NCBI GenBank assembly: GCA_026874595.1
Contig: CM049308.1
Span: forward strand, 17,730,001 to 17,794,000
Reading direction: 5' to 3'
Length of the DNA: 64,000 bases
From: Sipunculus nudus
Taxonomy: Eukaryota; Annelida; Sipuncula; Golfingiida; Sipunculidae
Under the pieces are notes generated by a model. That model was not told the DNA's origin and searched no databases. It worked only from the letters and a program-made list of their open reading frames with translations. Of this stretch, positions 40,240 through 53,692 are shown piece after piece. Position 1 is the stretch's first letter. Each line of letters opens with the position of its first letter. A program made the translations under genes and the position numbers.

Positions 40240-40830
40240 TGCCTTGTCCTTTCAAGACTGCTCTTCTGTTTTGGTGTTTGGGGATGTACATTCTCTGTCT
40301 TGTGTACTTCTGGTATGGGTGGAGATATATATATATTTCTTTTGTACACTTTAGTTCTATTGTTGGAGGCATAGGTTCTCTTCACTGCTCTCTGGTTTGG
40401 GGTTTTTGGTAGAGAAGTGGGCTGTTATGAGAACTTTATAGTTTTATATTGCTTGAGGTGTGTACTCTTCTATGTGCTCTCTAGTTGTGTTGTTGGTTGA
40501 GGTGTGAGATCTATTCACTGCTCTATACTTCTAGTATTTGTGGAGGTATGAGCTCTCTTTATAGCTCTTTACTATAAGTATTTGTGGAGGTATGAGCTCA
40601 CTTCACAGCTCTCTACTTCTAGTATTTGTGGAGGTATGAGCTCACTTCACAGCTCTCTACTTCTAGTATTTGTGGATAATGAGGTCTCTTCACAGCTCTC
40701 TACATCTAGCATTTGTGGAGGTATGAGCTCTCTTCACACCTCTAGAGCTACTTCTTGTGTTGGTGAAGGTATCCAGTGCTTGCTGGCTGTGGTTTTTACT
40801 GAGATGTTCACTTACTCTCCTCAGTAGCCT
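40240..40830 (+). repeat. 44-bp minisatellite, degenerate at the edges
   Basis: GTATTTGTGGAGGTATGAGC recurs near 40535, 40578, 40622, 40666 and 40709 (steps 43-44 bp), with CACAGCTCTCTACTTCTA between. More diverged units extend to both sides. The 81-codon frame over it is a repeat artefact. Confidence 0.9.
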
Positions 40831-43800
40831 CCAGTTCTAATATTGGAGGAGATGTATGCTTTGTTAAGTGTTCTTTAGATTCCTTTGATGTCGATAGAAA
40901 TATTTCTGTAATTACCAGCCACTTGCATCTGTTTTGACCATCAAGTATTTGCTGAAAATGATTTTTTCCCCAACCAATAGTATCTTCTCATTTAAATAAT
41001 ATAAACATCCATTGGTTTTAATATGTGGCTTAAGTGGCGATATTACACTGGGTAAAGCCCAGTATGAATGACACATACAGGGGAGACTACCCTGTTAAGT
41101 ATGGATATTTTTCATCCTGTCACAGAGGGCCCTTACAATGCATCCTTTGACAAAAAAAAGTCAGTAGAAAGGACTGTCACTGAGGCAGGGATTTGAAAAT
41201 TATGGAGATCTCCCTGACCAGGTGTCACATGATGTTTCTGGCCATGTTGGACTGCGGGTGCATGCAAAAACAATTTCTTAGTTGACACATACATGTAGTC
41301 ATATTCTTTTATCACCTCATGGAAACACTTGCAACAAACTACCTCTTTCTGAAGCAAAATGGTCACAAACTGAAAGGTCAGTCAAAGCCCTGTGGTCACC
41401 AGAGTGAGCAATCTGCCATGGCAACCACTGGACCAGATTTCATGTGGAAAAAAGCCTGCTGTATTTAATAGCTAGAATGCCCTCAGGACAGCAAGTAAAA
41501 CAAACTTATCTATGGGAGAGCACTACACAGTCCCTGAAAGCAAGTCTGTCATGGCCTTCCTGACCTGGTTCACCCAAATTGAACAATTACCTTTAGGTAT
41601 ATAATTATATATGTCATGTTGTACTTGCTGTTTTTTGTATTTGTGATTTTTTACTTGATATAGTGACCAATTCTTAGGAGGTTATTTTTCAACTTGGTCT
41701 GTTTGTTTATATGTTGACACAATTGTGCAAAGTTGGATGAACCAATTTCCACAAACCAAGCACTTTGGACATTTGTGGAGGTATCGGGCATTGGCCAGGA
41801 AAAAACATTAAAATTTGGGACATGTCCAGATAAAGGAGCATAACCAGTAAGGTTGTATTTCTTTGGTGGAGGCATGCACACTTCTGAAGTGTGTTCCTGT
41901 AGTTATCTATATATATTTATATGACATAAGCGTACCAAAGGAGACTTCCTTTTTACCTCAACATACAAGATAGATCTGTTAGTAGGTGTCTGTGTGTTTG
42001 TTTGTGAGGTATGGTACTCAGTAGTGCAGTAGGCTCTCAATAAGTTTATTCAGAGAATGTCTGACAGTTACTTGTTACATATTGAAGCTTTGAAGCTTCA
42101 TTGCCAGTCCTTGGTGTGAACTCAAGCTTGTGAGAGGTTACAGCCTACACTGGGATAACATTTTACGTTAATTCATATTTGAAGTACTAGTATGTACCAC
42201 TTATATTATAACACACTGTTACAGATATTTTAATTCAACAATGAACTTAAAGATATTACCACATGATTATAATGGTAACTGTTATGTTTATGCATTATAT
42301 ACAGTCAGTAGCTAGAACTCTCTAAGATTTACAGATGTAAAGCTGAGATTGCTCAAGTTATTTCAGATTGAAAAAGTGATTTGAGTTGTTTGAATCTTCT
42401 TTAGATTGTATAAAATATTAGGATATTTAAGTGATTTGAAAATGAAATCAATTAACTAATCTAAAGTTGTTTTGGAAGTGGTTTTGGATGATTAGAAGCC
42501 TTTGTGGTTGCTGATGTTGTGTGAGATTATTTAAGAGATTTGAGATTATTCCAGAGCTGGGTTATTTAACTGAATTGAGATTATAAAAGAATTATGAGAT
42601 TATTTAGAAGATAGGAGATTACTACAATTGTTTAGTTTATCCTAAAGGTTTTGAAATTAATTGAGATAGTGATGAAAGCTGTGATTTGATCTTGAGTTAT
42701 TTTAGGTTATATATATATACTGGATAGAGGGAAGTTCTTGTAGTGATGATGGCTTAGGACTTCAGGTGTATAATTGTAGTCTACCATTGATAGGCTGCAC
42801 ACATTTCATGGTTGACTCACCCAGACATGACTCATAGAAATAAGGCTCTACTGCTTTTGATTTGTGTGCGTTTTACCTGACTACAATGTGTGTGGCAACT
42901 TCCATTGTGGTAATACAATAATATGCACATCATTTATCACTTCCATATTGCACTTATTGTATATCAGTTCTGAGCCTGCAAAAAAGTTTACAGGAGAAAC
43001 ATTTTGCTGTTATTTTTATTAAATTTGTTCATCAAGTCTATCTATTATGCAGTTGCTCTGTTGAGTCTTTTTTTAAATTTAATTTTTTTATATAAAGGTT
43101 CTAGGTCCATAGCCTGTTGGTGGCACTGTCTTTTGAATGAGAGTAAAGGTACCTGTAGTCATAATATAAGGGTGATAGTCTGATATTTTATTATTAAGCC
43201 CTCTAAGATTTGAGGTTTTAGGGGTTGCATGGTTTTAGCCACCCAGTGATGAAACGGATTAAAAACATGGTTAAAACCATCCTGCTTTAGCCACACTCTT
43301 GAGTTTGGAATGATTTGAGACCTCAGGTTTTATATGTGGCGGGCTGGGAATAATCCAGAAGTCATAAAAACTGTTCATTAGACACAAGTATGACTTTCTG
43401 AGGTTCCATAGAGGTTTTACCTTCTTGCTTTTCTGCACCATGGTCCAATGCCAAAGGCTACGTCCTACCCCTCTATATAGACTCACTGAAGTAAAGGTTT
43501 ATTTGTAAGCAGGATTTACAGTTTGTCTAAACATGTTCACACTACACTGGCACTGTGAATACTGTATCACATACTATGTTATTGCTTCTCAATGAATATA
43601 ATGATCACACTCCACCCGTATCTACTTGTGTTTTGTTCAGCTTTTGTCAAACCATGCTGGGAGGATGTTTTAGTGCTAAATTCATAAATACAGTATTCAT
43701 GCCTGTGCAGTATGAACATGTGTTACTTGCTTTGCATGTCAAATAACTTTTCAACAATGCTTACAAAGCAAGAAGAATATTTAGAAACGCGTGCTTCTGT

Positions 43801-43973
43801 TACCAATTGAAACAGTCTACAATAGGTTTTTGAATATTTTATGACATACACATAAAGTATCAAACTTGCACAAAATATGTATTGATTAGGGTAGCAGAAA
43901 ATAACTAGTGAATGAAGGGAGCATGACAAATATTTTATGCCCAGTATATTATGTTCTGTTTATTAATTTGTTC

Positions 43974-46025
43974 AGTGGCGTCAATTTTTCTTCCAGGGTG
44001 GGGGGGGGGGGTGACTTTGTATATATATATATATATATATATGTCAAGGCCCAGATCGCGATCTGGACGGATCTTAGATCTGTCCAGCCCAAATTGCGAT
44101 CGCAGTTCAGGCCGGCCCAAACTGCGATCGCAATCCAGGCTGGCCAGAACTTAGATCTGTCCAGCCTAGATTGCGATCGCAGTTTAGTCCGGCCAAAACT
44201 GCGATCCTTCTTTCTTGCTTCAGGATTGCAATCTGGTCTGGACAGATCTAAGATCAGTCCAGCCGAGATTGCGATCCTAAACTTGACCAGCCCATATTGC
44301 GATCCATGCTTTTACGATCACAGGAGTGAAACATTGGTTGTTTTACCAACTCATTTGGTATTGCATTGTACCATTTTCCCATAATAAATACAATTATAAT
44401 ACAGAAAGGCAATTTTCACTCCTTCATATCACAGGAGTGAAACATGGGATGTTTCACCAACTCATTTAGTATTGCATGGTTGTTGAAAAAAGGTAACAAG
44501 GAAACCATGGGTTTTATATGCTCACAAAATATGATTTGAAAGAGGAGGTAGCAAGTGCAGGTTTTGTGTGGTAATATAAGCTGCATTATGAGCTGATGGT
44601 GTTTAACTCAAGTTATGTAAGACTATGATAATATCCTTGGAGACAGGGAAGAGGATTGATGTCATTTATATTATTTACAGTTGGAATGGTGTGCTGTTTT
44701 CACATAGGTTTTGACTTGGCCATATAACTTTATCTACATTGCAGTAGAATTATTTGAAAAAAACCTGTCCATTATCAGTCATGGTAATTCTGATTTTTAC
44801 AAATGAGAACTTTAATTTAATAATTACTGGTTATTCCTACCCAAGAATAAAACTTAAATAATATAACTGTTTATTATAAATTAATAAATATTGTGTCAAA
44901 TATAATTTAAATTAAAAATAATAACAGCATCATATGAAAAGATCTTTTAATAATATAATTGAAATAAATGATTATTAAAATAATATTATAGAATATATTC
45001 ATGAATACATTCATGATTACATTTTGAAAGTATTTGCATTTGTATACAAATACTTTCATTTATACCTGTATTCCTATTTTTATGCATGAAATTATGGAGT
45101 ACATATATTCATATTCGCATTCAAATGTTTTTGCAAAGTATTCTTATCATGTCTGGTATTTATTCAGTTTCAGCAAAACAAAGTTCTTGAGAATCCAGAA
45201 TTTACAAATTTCACAAATTGATCATAAGTATGATCATAAACCTGGTTTTATGGCTTTAATTTATATTTAAACATGAAACTATTATATTCACTTTGGACTA
45301 CTTTCACAGCAATCTAAGCACTAGACATAGCAAAGGTCTTATGACAATTATCAACATTACAGAAATCTTAACAAGAACTTGTCTAAGATCTGATTTTTTA
45401 TCATATTTAAAAATTTTTATTTAGAAAAATGTAAAAAATTTAAAAGAAATCTCAGCTATGAAACCATTTTAAGAATAAAAAATAACTCAAGCATAAGAAC
45501 ACCCTATAAATTGTACAAGGAGAAAACTAGAGATGGGCAAGTTTAATTTTATTAACATAAATTGAGGAACCAGCAATACAGATTTTGATTATTTACATAG
45601 TCTTGTGACAGCTGATACAGCCACGAGTCTTAATATTATTAGTGAAACATATTGACATATTTAATCAGTACTTGTCTGAGTAAAATTTTAAAATTTTGAC
45701 ATATTTTACTTTTTTAAATTTTAAAATAACTATAAATTAACAAGCTGAAACACTTGGATCGCATTGATCGCAATATGGGCTGGTCAAGTTTAGGATCGCA
45801 ATCTTGACTGGACAGATCTTAGATCTGTCCAGTCCAGATTGTGATCCTGAAGCAAGAAAGACAAGATCGCAATCCTGGCCAGACTAAACTGCGATCGCAA
45901 TATAGGCTGGACAGATCTAAGATCTGGCCAGCCTGGATTGCGATCGCAGTTTGGGCCGGCCTGAACTGCGATCGCAATTTGGGCTGGACAGATCTAAGAT
46001 CCGTCCAGATCGCAATCTGGGCCTT

Positions 46026-46085
<60 letters not shown>

Positions 46086-46412
46086 TATATATATACACAT
46101 ATATATATATATACCTTTTTCAGCGTCACCAATTTATATATTCAACTATATACATATAATATATAATTATTATTATATATATACTTAATCATTTTTCAAA
46201 TAATTATGTTTTAGAAAATAAGTTATTTTGTGAATTCTAAGCAAGGTTTAGATATAACATTGTTTAATTGTTTAGTAAATGGATCAAAAGTCTTTAATTC
46301 TTTTTATTAATATATTTCATTTGCAATATTATAATATTATTCTCTGAAAAGTTGGGGGGGGGTGATAAAATTGGGTATATATACCCCCATCCCCCCCTAT
46401 ATTGACACCCCT
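43974..46412. mobile_element. Probable outer miniature element split by a nested insertion
   Basis: CAGTGGCGTCAAT near 43974 and ATTGACACCCCTG near 46401 are imperfect inverse ends, each with a G- or C-run just inside. Between them lie (TA)n tracts and the 44042-46029 inverted-repeat element, which seems to have inserted into the TA tract. Moderately supported. Confidence 0.5.
44042..46029. mobile_element. 1.99-kb element with 263-bp GATCGC-rich terminal inverted repeats
   Basis: The left arm 44042-44304 and right arm 45766-46029 are inverse copies, differing by scattered substitutions and about one indel. The ends are TGTCAAGGCCCAGATCGCGA and its complement. Each arm is packed with palindromes: GCGATCGC, ACAGATCTTAGATCTGT, GGCCGGCC-like. 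The interior is AT-rich with a pair of CACAGGAGTGAAACAT segments 111 bp apart. No transposase. Both ends touch (TA)n, hiding any target duplication. Frames with runs of Tyr-Ile are translations of the TA tract. Confidence 0.9.
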
Positions 46413-47996
46413 GACTTTGATCATTGCCTTGATGAGAAAACATGAGCAAATCTATAAACTATATGAATAATTCCTGCCCGTTTTGGCTTATCCAGCGGTG
46501 TGCCCTATGAGCTAATACCTTGGCATTGTGGTGTCTATCAACTGACATTACACGTCACACTAACAGAATTTTCAAAATTGTTCTTCTCCTTATTCTCTTG
46601 ACAGATTTTAATTTCTTAAGTATTTTGAAAATAGTAAAGAGTATTTCAGAAGAAATCATGTTGTCATAAAAATAATGAGCTGAATAAAAGTCATTTGTTG
46701 TCAAAAGCATTTGTTGGTGTTATATGACAGAAATCTAGATCAAATATATAAGATACCCAAGTGAAAGTCACACATCTGCCATTTATACTGTTGTAATCAT
46801 TTAGTTTATGAATAATACAGTAATTTTTGACTATTTCTTTTATGCTTACATCATCACCTTAAGAACATTTTGAAATTTAAATGATTTATTAAGTGTCTGT
46901 ATGTATCCTTTTTATTATGTCGGCACTTTCAGTATATATAAGTTTTATTGCTTTGTTTTGACGTGCCAGTCATTAAAGTATATAGCAGTACCATGATGTG
47001 AAATATCATTCTTGCGTCTCATTGATCTGTACAGATGGTAAATCTCTCATTTAAGTAGGTACAAGGTACCGTGATTGTAACAGTAGACCTAGTAAATAAA
47101 CGTCCCAGAACTTACAGGGAAGTAAATGTGCAGGTAAATACAGGTGATGTGTATGTACATATCATGTAAAATAAATCACAGGTGCAATACCAGGTAGCTA
47201 CATCACCCTAACGAGCTTCACAGTTTATGTAAACAGTAATGTTTATTGTACTTGGAAGAGGAAACCATGCACAACACTCGCTCACATCTACAGTGACAGG
47301 CACACATATACACACATAGACACATTTACATGTAAAGACATAAAAAATGCAAATGGGATGCATGAAATTATTTCAAGGTACACAAATACATTAATGTCAT
47401 AACACTTTCAAATTAAGTACCTATACATGGCATCTATAGAACTATGAATCATAACCTTCCAAAGAAAAGCACTGACTGCTGGATATTTAATGTTTGGTGT
47501 GACATCATGTTGAGAATGTACACCCCTGTCTAATCATGTACACTGACACTGACAGGTAGGCATGTGTCTAATCCCTGTATGCTTTTCTGTGTGATTTTCA
47601 ATGAGTAGGAAAGTCAAGCAAGAAGACACAAGTTGAGATTTTCCATTTATGCTTGCATTCAGCGCACTTCCATTTGTACTTGGAAGAATCTGAAATCTCA
47701 TTTGACCTGGAACAGATTACAGTTACTAAAAACCAAGCTAAATATATTTGTTGTAAGGTGTTACCTCAGATGGCTCAGAATGATATACATGCACATCTTC
47801 AGAACAGGGGAATAACTTCTTTGTCTTTAGAAGAATCATGATTATTTCAGGATTATCTTATCTTATTTTAGAATTCCATGTAGTCCTGGAATGAATATAA
47901 TCAATATCATGTACTGGTAGTCCTTGCAGGTTCTTAATTTTCTCAAATTTAATTAATTTTCTTGGATAAGATATATTATTTATTTGTATTTTATTT

Positions 47997-49267
47997 GTCC
48001 CCCGCCATAAGGAGGGAGGACTACTAAAATAGTCCGTCCATCTGCCTGTCCTTCCGTTGGCCCTCCCCTTCACTGATGCCACACTTTTCTAGATAAACAT
48101 ATGGGTAGGGGGATTTTTGTGTGCCTAGGCCTTTGTTTAGTCTGGTGGTACTATATATGAAAGGCATTTGGAGACAAAAACCATGCCATTTTGAGTGCCA
48201 GATTTAAAGCTTGATGATCTTAACAATGAAGACGAAGAGAGTTCCAACATTAACTGCAAGAGGCTTCATGTTGTTTGAGTAGGTTCTGTGACTGAGGCTA
48301 TGGAGACTTTTGGGGTATATGACTGGAATTTACAAGGATACAGGTGTACCAGCCAGCAGTTACTGTCTCCTAGGTCTGATTGGATCACAGCCTGAATCAC
48401 CCAGACTGTCCTCTAATATCTTCCTGGAGTAGCTTTGCTTGGGAAAGAACAACCTTAACAAAAATGGCTGGGAGCTAATTTTGATGTGTATAGGTACAAG
48501 GTGGGAACCTCATATACATTGACTATTTGTAAGGGATTAAAATTCAGAATATTGAACATCTACCTGGCATAGCATGAGGGGGCTTTGCTCTGATGAGTGT
48601 TGATTTTATGATGTTGTTATTGTATGCTAAGATATCCATGGGATAATGGGCACTGTAAAGTAAGTTTTAATTACATTTTATATTCATTTTAATGTAGGCT
48701 TATGATAATATCCTGTGCATATTGATAATGGTTATAGTATGATTGTATATTAATGCAGAGTAAGACAAAAGAAAATTCCTTTATACCAAAGTAATTCTGT
48801 CGTATAATGATTAATAATTAACATAAGAATGGGATGATTCCAGTAAATTGAATGCTTCTTTATGAATGTCCTTTATGTAGAATTGATTTTGATATTTCAT
48901 GCTTAATATTTAATATAAAAAAGGGATATTGCCTTTAATATTGAGTACATTGTATCAGATATGAATAATATATTAAAACAGGCAGGACAAAAAAATTAAA
49001 AATATAAATTAGTAAAATATTAATTAACTTAATAATACCTTATGTGGATTAGTGTATCGTTGTTACAAGTACTTGTGATCTAACAACAGCAAAAAAATAG
49101 GTTTGAACAGTGATAATTATCAAGATATGAGATATCTATCACTTGATTTATCAATGTTGTTAAGCAACATCAGTAGTCTATAGACTTTACTTATCACAAG
49201 ATCATACTTGTACTGAGCTTGCAATATGAGAAGGCCGATTTGGACTTCCTAGTTACAAATATTGTAC
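47997..49267 (+). repeat. 1.27-kb dispersed repeat, copy 1 (uninterrupted)
   Basis: Starts GTCCCCCGCCATAAGGAGGG and ends TTGTAC. Copy 2 at 49928-53144 is similar along its whole length except for a 1949-bp insertion. Flanks outside these borders do not match, so these look like two insertions of one element family. The left end can fold (GTCC...GGAC), like other hairpin-headed elements here. Confidence 0.9.
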
Positions 49268-50986
49268 AATATTTGAGTCAATGTACAATTGAGACAATTT
49301 CAGTCTTGCCTGAATTGAACTCCATGCTAGCCTATTATTGCTGTATGTTTGATCTTAACTTTTGATAATCAAAAACTTTCTGGTACAAAGCTTTGATTAT
49401 GGGCATCGGTGTGGGACATGAACTGTGACAGGCCACAAGTTGGTGGCCTGCTATTGGGGAACAGAGATATTCTGATGAGACCGGCGCAGTGAAGCACCTT
49501 ATTTGTGACATTCATCATACCACTTATGCCATTTGACAACTAAAACATTTGTACCAACTGTAAATCTTTACATTGTGTATTACTGCTCTAAGTTAACCCT
49601 GGTTCCCCCTGCAGAATCATTTCTTCTTTACTAAATTGGTATATTTGTTTTATTTGTGTCATAATCCTTGACCTTGTGTCATTCTAAATCATTAACTTTA
49701 GTATTTCCTAGCACAATGTACAATAAACAAGCTTGTATAACAATAAAAACATTTTTTTAAATTATTCTATTTTGGTTTAATAGGTTTGGGCATTTTTTAT
49801 ACAATTGAGGAGTGTTAGCCAGTTATAGCCAGTATTGGCCACTTTTGAGATATTGACCTGGCAGGATCCAGCCGGCTTTAGCCAGCGGTTAAAGCTGGGG
49901 GTGGCTCTTACTGGCCAACCCTGATTAGTCCCCTGCCGGAAGGAGGGAGGACTACTACAATAGTCTGTCCATCTCTCTGTCCTTCCATCGCCAAGCCCCA
50001 TCACTGATGCCAGACACTCCTAGATAAACATATGGGGGGGGGGGGGGGGTTATTTGTGTGTCCAGGCCCTTGTTTAGTCTGGTGGTACTATATATGAAAG
50101 GCATTTGGAGATGAAAACAGTTCCATTTTGAGGGGGGTCAGCAATGCCAAATTTATATCTTGACAGAGAGAGCTCCAACATTAACTGTAAGAGGCTTCAT
50201 ATTGTTTGAGTAGGTGCTGTGACAGGGGCTGTGGAGACTTTTTGGGGTATATGACTGTAAGGCAGTCTGAGTTTACAAGGACACAGGTGTACCAGCCAGG
50301 GATTACAGTATCCTAGGTCTGATTGGATCACAGCCTGAAGTGTTCATGACTGTCCTTTAATATCCATTATCCTGGAGTAGTTTGCTTGGGAAAGAACAAC
50401 CTTAACAAAAATGGCTGGGAGCTAATTTTGATGTGTATAGGTACAAGGTGGGAATCTCATATACATTGACCATTTGTATGGGATTAAAATTCAGAATATT
50501 GAACATCTACCTGGCATGGCATGAGGGGGCTTTGCTCTGATGAGTGTTGATTTTATGATGTTGTTATTGTATGCTAAAATATCCATGGGATAATGGGCAC
50601 TGTAAAGTAAGTTTTCATTACATTTTATATTCATTTTAATGTAGGCTTATGATAATATCCTGTGCATATTGATATGGGTTATAGTATGATTGTGTATTAA
50701 GGTAGAGTAAGACAAAAGAAAATTCCTTTATACCAAAGTAATTCTGTCGTATAATGATTAATAATTAACATAAGAATTGGATAATTCCAGTAAATTGAAT
50801 GCTTCTTTATGAATCTCCATTATGTGGAATTGATTTTGATGTTTTATGCTTGATACTTAATATAAACAAGAGATATTGCCTCTTATAATGAGTACATTGT
50901 ATCAGATATGAATTATATATTAAAACAGGCAGGCCAAAAAAAATTAAAATATAAATTAATACGATATTATGTAGATAAGTGTATCA

Positions 50987-52935
50987 TTGTATTGCCAGAC
51001 ATAGTCTGGAGATACTATGGTTTAGGCACGGTCGCGCCGCCGCCGCCGCCGCAGAGATTTCTTTTGGACACAATAACTCAAAAAATATTTCACGGATCTT
51101 TACCAAACTTGGTATATGTATAGATATGGGTGAGAGGACGACGCCTATTTAAAATGAGGTCATGACCTCAACTAGGAGAGTGACCTTGACCTTGAACAGG
51201 GTCAATTTTAGGGAAAATCACACAAATTCTTAAATATCTCAAGAAAACTTGCATGGATTGATCCCAAAATCAAGTTGATCAAAGATCATGGATAGGGTTG
51301 TCATGTTCCAGAAACTGGTGGCGCCACCTATTATTCTTTACTTGTTTTCATGCCGTTTAATATCCCCAAAATTGCTACTTGACAGTACTGTGAGCATTAT
51401 AAGTCAAAAACTAATGGACAGATTTCTTTCATATTATGCAGATACATAGATATGGGTTATGGGATGATGTTTATTTAAATTGGGGTCATGACCTTTCCTA
51501 TGAGAGTGGCCTTGACCTTGAATATTGCCATATATGGTGAAAATCACACAAAATCATTAATATCTCAATAAGGGATGCATTGATTGGTCCAAAAATCAAC
51601 TTGACCGAAGATCTTGGATAGTAATGTCATGTACCGGAAACAGGTGGCGCCACCTGTTATTCTTTTACTTGTTTTTGTGCCGTTTAATACCCCATCATTG
51701 CCCTTAACAGTACATTTATAACCTGTGAGCATTATAAGTCAAAAACTAATGGACAGATTTCTTTCATATTATGCATATACATAGACATGGGTTATGGGAT
51801 GATGTATATATAAATTGGGGTCATGACCTTTCCGATTAGAGTGGCCTTGACCTTGAATATTGCCATATATGGTGAAAATTACACAAAATCATTAATATCT
51901 CAATAAGGGATGCATGCATTGGTCCAAAAATCAACATGTTCTAAGATCTTGGAAAGTATTGTCATGTACCGGAAACAGGTGGCGCCACCTGTTATTCTTT
52001 TACTTGTTTTGTGCCGTTTAATACCCCATCATTGCCATTTATCAGTACTGTGAGCATTATTAGTCAAAAACTAATGGACAGATTTCTTTCATATTATGCA
52101 GATACATAGATATGGGTTATGGGATGATGTTTATTTAAATTGGGGTCATGACCTTTCCTATGAGAGTGGCCTTGACCTTGAAGATTGCCATATATGGTGA
52201 AAATCACACAAACTCATTAATTTCTCAATAAGGGATGCATGCATTGGTCCAAAAATCAACTTGACCGAAGATCTTGGATAGTAATGTCATGTACCGGAAA
52301 CAGGTGGCGCCACCTGTTATTCTTTTACTTGTTTTCGTGCCGTTTAATACCCCATCATTGCCACTTAACAGTACATTTATAACCTGTGAGCATTATAAGT
52401 CAAAAACTAATGGACAAATTTCTTTCATATTATGCATATGCATGGATATGGGTTATAGGATAATGTTTATTTGAATAGGGGTCATGACCTTTCCAATGAG
52501 TGGCCTTGACCTTGAATATTGCCATATATGGTGAAAATCACACAAAATCATTAATTTCTCAATAAGGGATGCATTGATTGGTCCAAAAATCAACTTGAAT
52601 GAAGATCTTGGATAGTGTTGTCATGTACGGGAAACAGGTGGTGCCACCTGTTATTCTTTTACTTGTTTTCGTGCCGTTTAATACCCCATCATTGCCACTT
52701 AACAGTACTGTGAGCATTATAAGTCAAAAACTAATGGACAGATTTCTTGCATATACATAAACATGGGTTAGGGGATGATGTATATTGAAATTTGGATCAT
52801 GACCTTTTCTATGAGAATGACCTTTTCTATGAGTGTGGTCTGATTGTGGCTGAAGATGGGGGGCCTATTCTTAAAGGGGGGGGGGATTAATTCTCTGGCG
52901 ATACTATGGCACCTGCGGTGCCAAGAAATATCTAG
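50987..52935 (+). mobile_element. 1.95-kb non-autonomous element with Helitron/HINE-like ends and tandem core
   Basis: Compared with the empty site in copy 1 the insertion is exact apart from an ambiguous TTGT (50987-50990 or 52936-52939). The left end has a hairpin CCAGAC-ATA-GTCTGG (50995-51009). The right end has GGCACC-TGC-GGTGCC (52908-52922), a 9-nt spacer, then CTAG, followed by T. That is the textbook layout of a Helitron 3' end. CTGG(A/C)GATACTATGG is a direct repeat near both ends (51006-51020, 52895-52909). The core is a ~330-bp tandem array. No Rep/helicase frame, so it would depend on a helper. The usual 5' TC is not at the border. Confidence 0.82.
51050..52860 (+). repeat. Tandem ~330-bp units in a dimeric (~660-bp) arrangement
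   Basis: The palindrome box falls at 51317, 51643, 51978, 52303 and 52637, giving steps of 326, 335, 325 and 334. The alternation comes from about ten extra bases (ATTTATAACC) in every second unit. The box is AGGTGGCGCCACCT in most copies; the last has one change. Confidence 0.92.
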
Positions 52936-53692
52936 TTGTTACAAGTACTTTTGATCTAACATAAGCAAAAAGATAGGTTTGAACAGTGATAATTATCAAG
53001 ATATGAGATATATATCACTTGATTAAACAATGACGTAAGCAGTATCAGTAATCTATATACCTACACTTAATCTCAAGATCACACTTGTACTGAGCTTTTA
53101 ATATGAGAAGGCAGAATTTGACTTCCTAGTTACAGATATTGTACATACACATATTGGGTGAATGTTTATTTGTTGGTGTAAAAACAGAATAATATAAAAC
53201 ATAGTAATAATTACAAAGCCTTGCTGGTGCTGTGTACATACATATATTGTACATATCTCTTGTGATACCCATATGATTGAATGACAGATGAGTAATACAT
53301 CTATTTTTTTGTAGCTATCAGTCTTGTTGCTATAAATAAATTCTGTCCTGTCAATCAAACTAATGGCTTACATCATGTCTGACATAGCATTTTTGCTTTA
53401 TCACAATGATCCTGGAGCATGTAACATAATTAAGGTCTTGTTTTTCCATAAATCTTTTGCCGGAAGTCAGCAACATCTTTTATAAGGAGGATATCAAAAT
53501 GTTTTCTTGTTATAGCTTGTAAAGACTTGTAAAGACTCATGTATTCAACTATTGGATGATATCTTAATATGGAGCTGGTAAAATATAGCAAATGCTGCAC
53601 CAGTTACAGTGTTCACAAAAAAAACTTTCTGGGTTACTTGTGGGTGTGGATATTGCAACAGCTTGTAAAAGTACTGCAGTTTTAGATATTCC

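Larger units (their letters stand above)
49928..53144 (+). repeat. 1.27-kb dispersed repeat, copy 2, interrupted by an insertion
   Basis: Without positions 50987-52935 it is about 1268 bp against 1271 bp in copy 1. Shared landmarks include GTCTGGTGGTACTATATATG and AAAGAACAACCTTAACAAAA. It also has a longer G run near 50034. Confidence 0.9.

Noticed and set aside
45819-46188. Tyr-Ile-rich proteins on both strands near 44-46 kb
   Set aside because: They are translations of (TA)n tracts joined to inverted-repeat arms and appear in several frames.
47997-53144. Segmental tandem duplication of 1.27 kb
   Set aside because: Similarity stops sharply at the same two points, a foldable GTCC start and a TTGTAC end, with unlike flanks. 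Two insertions of one repeat family fit better, though duplication is not fully excluded.
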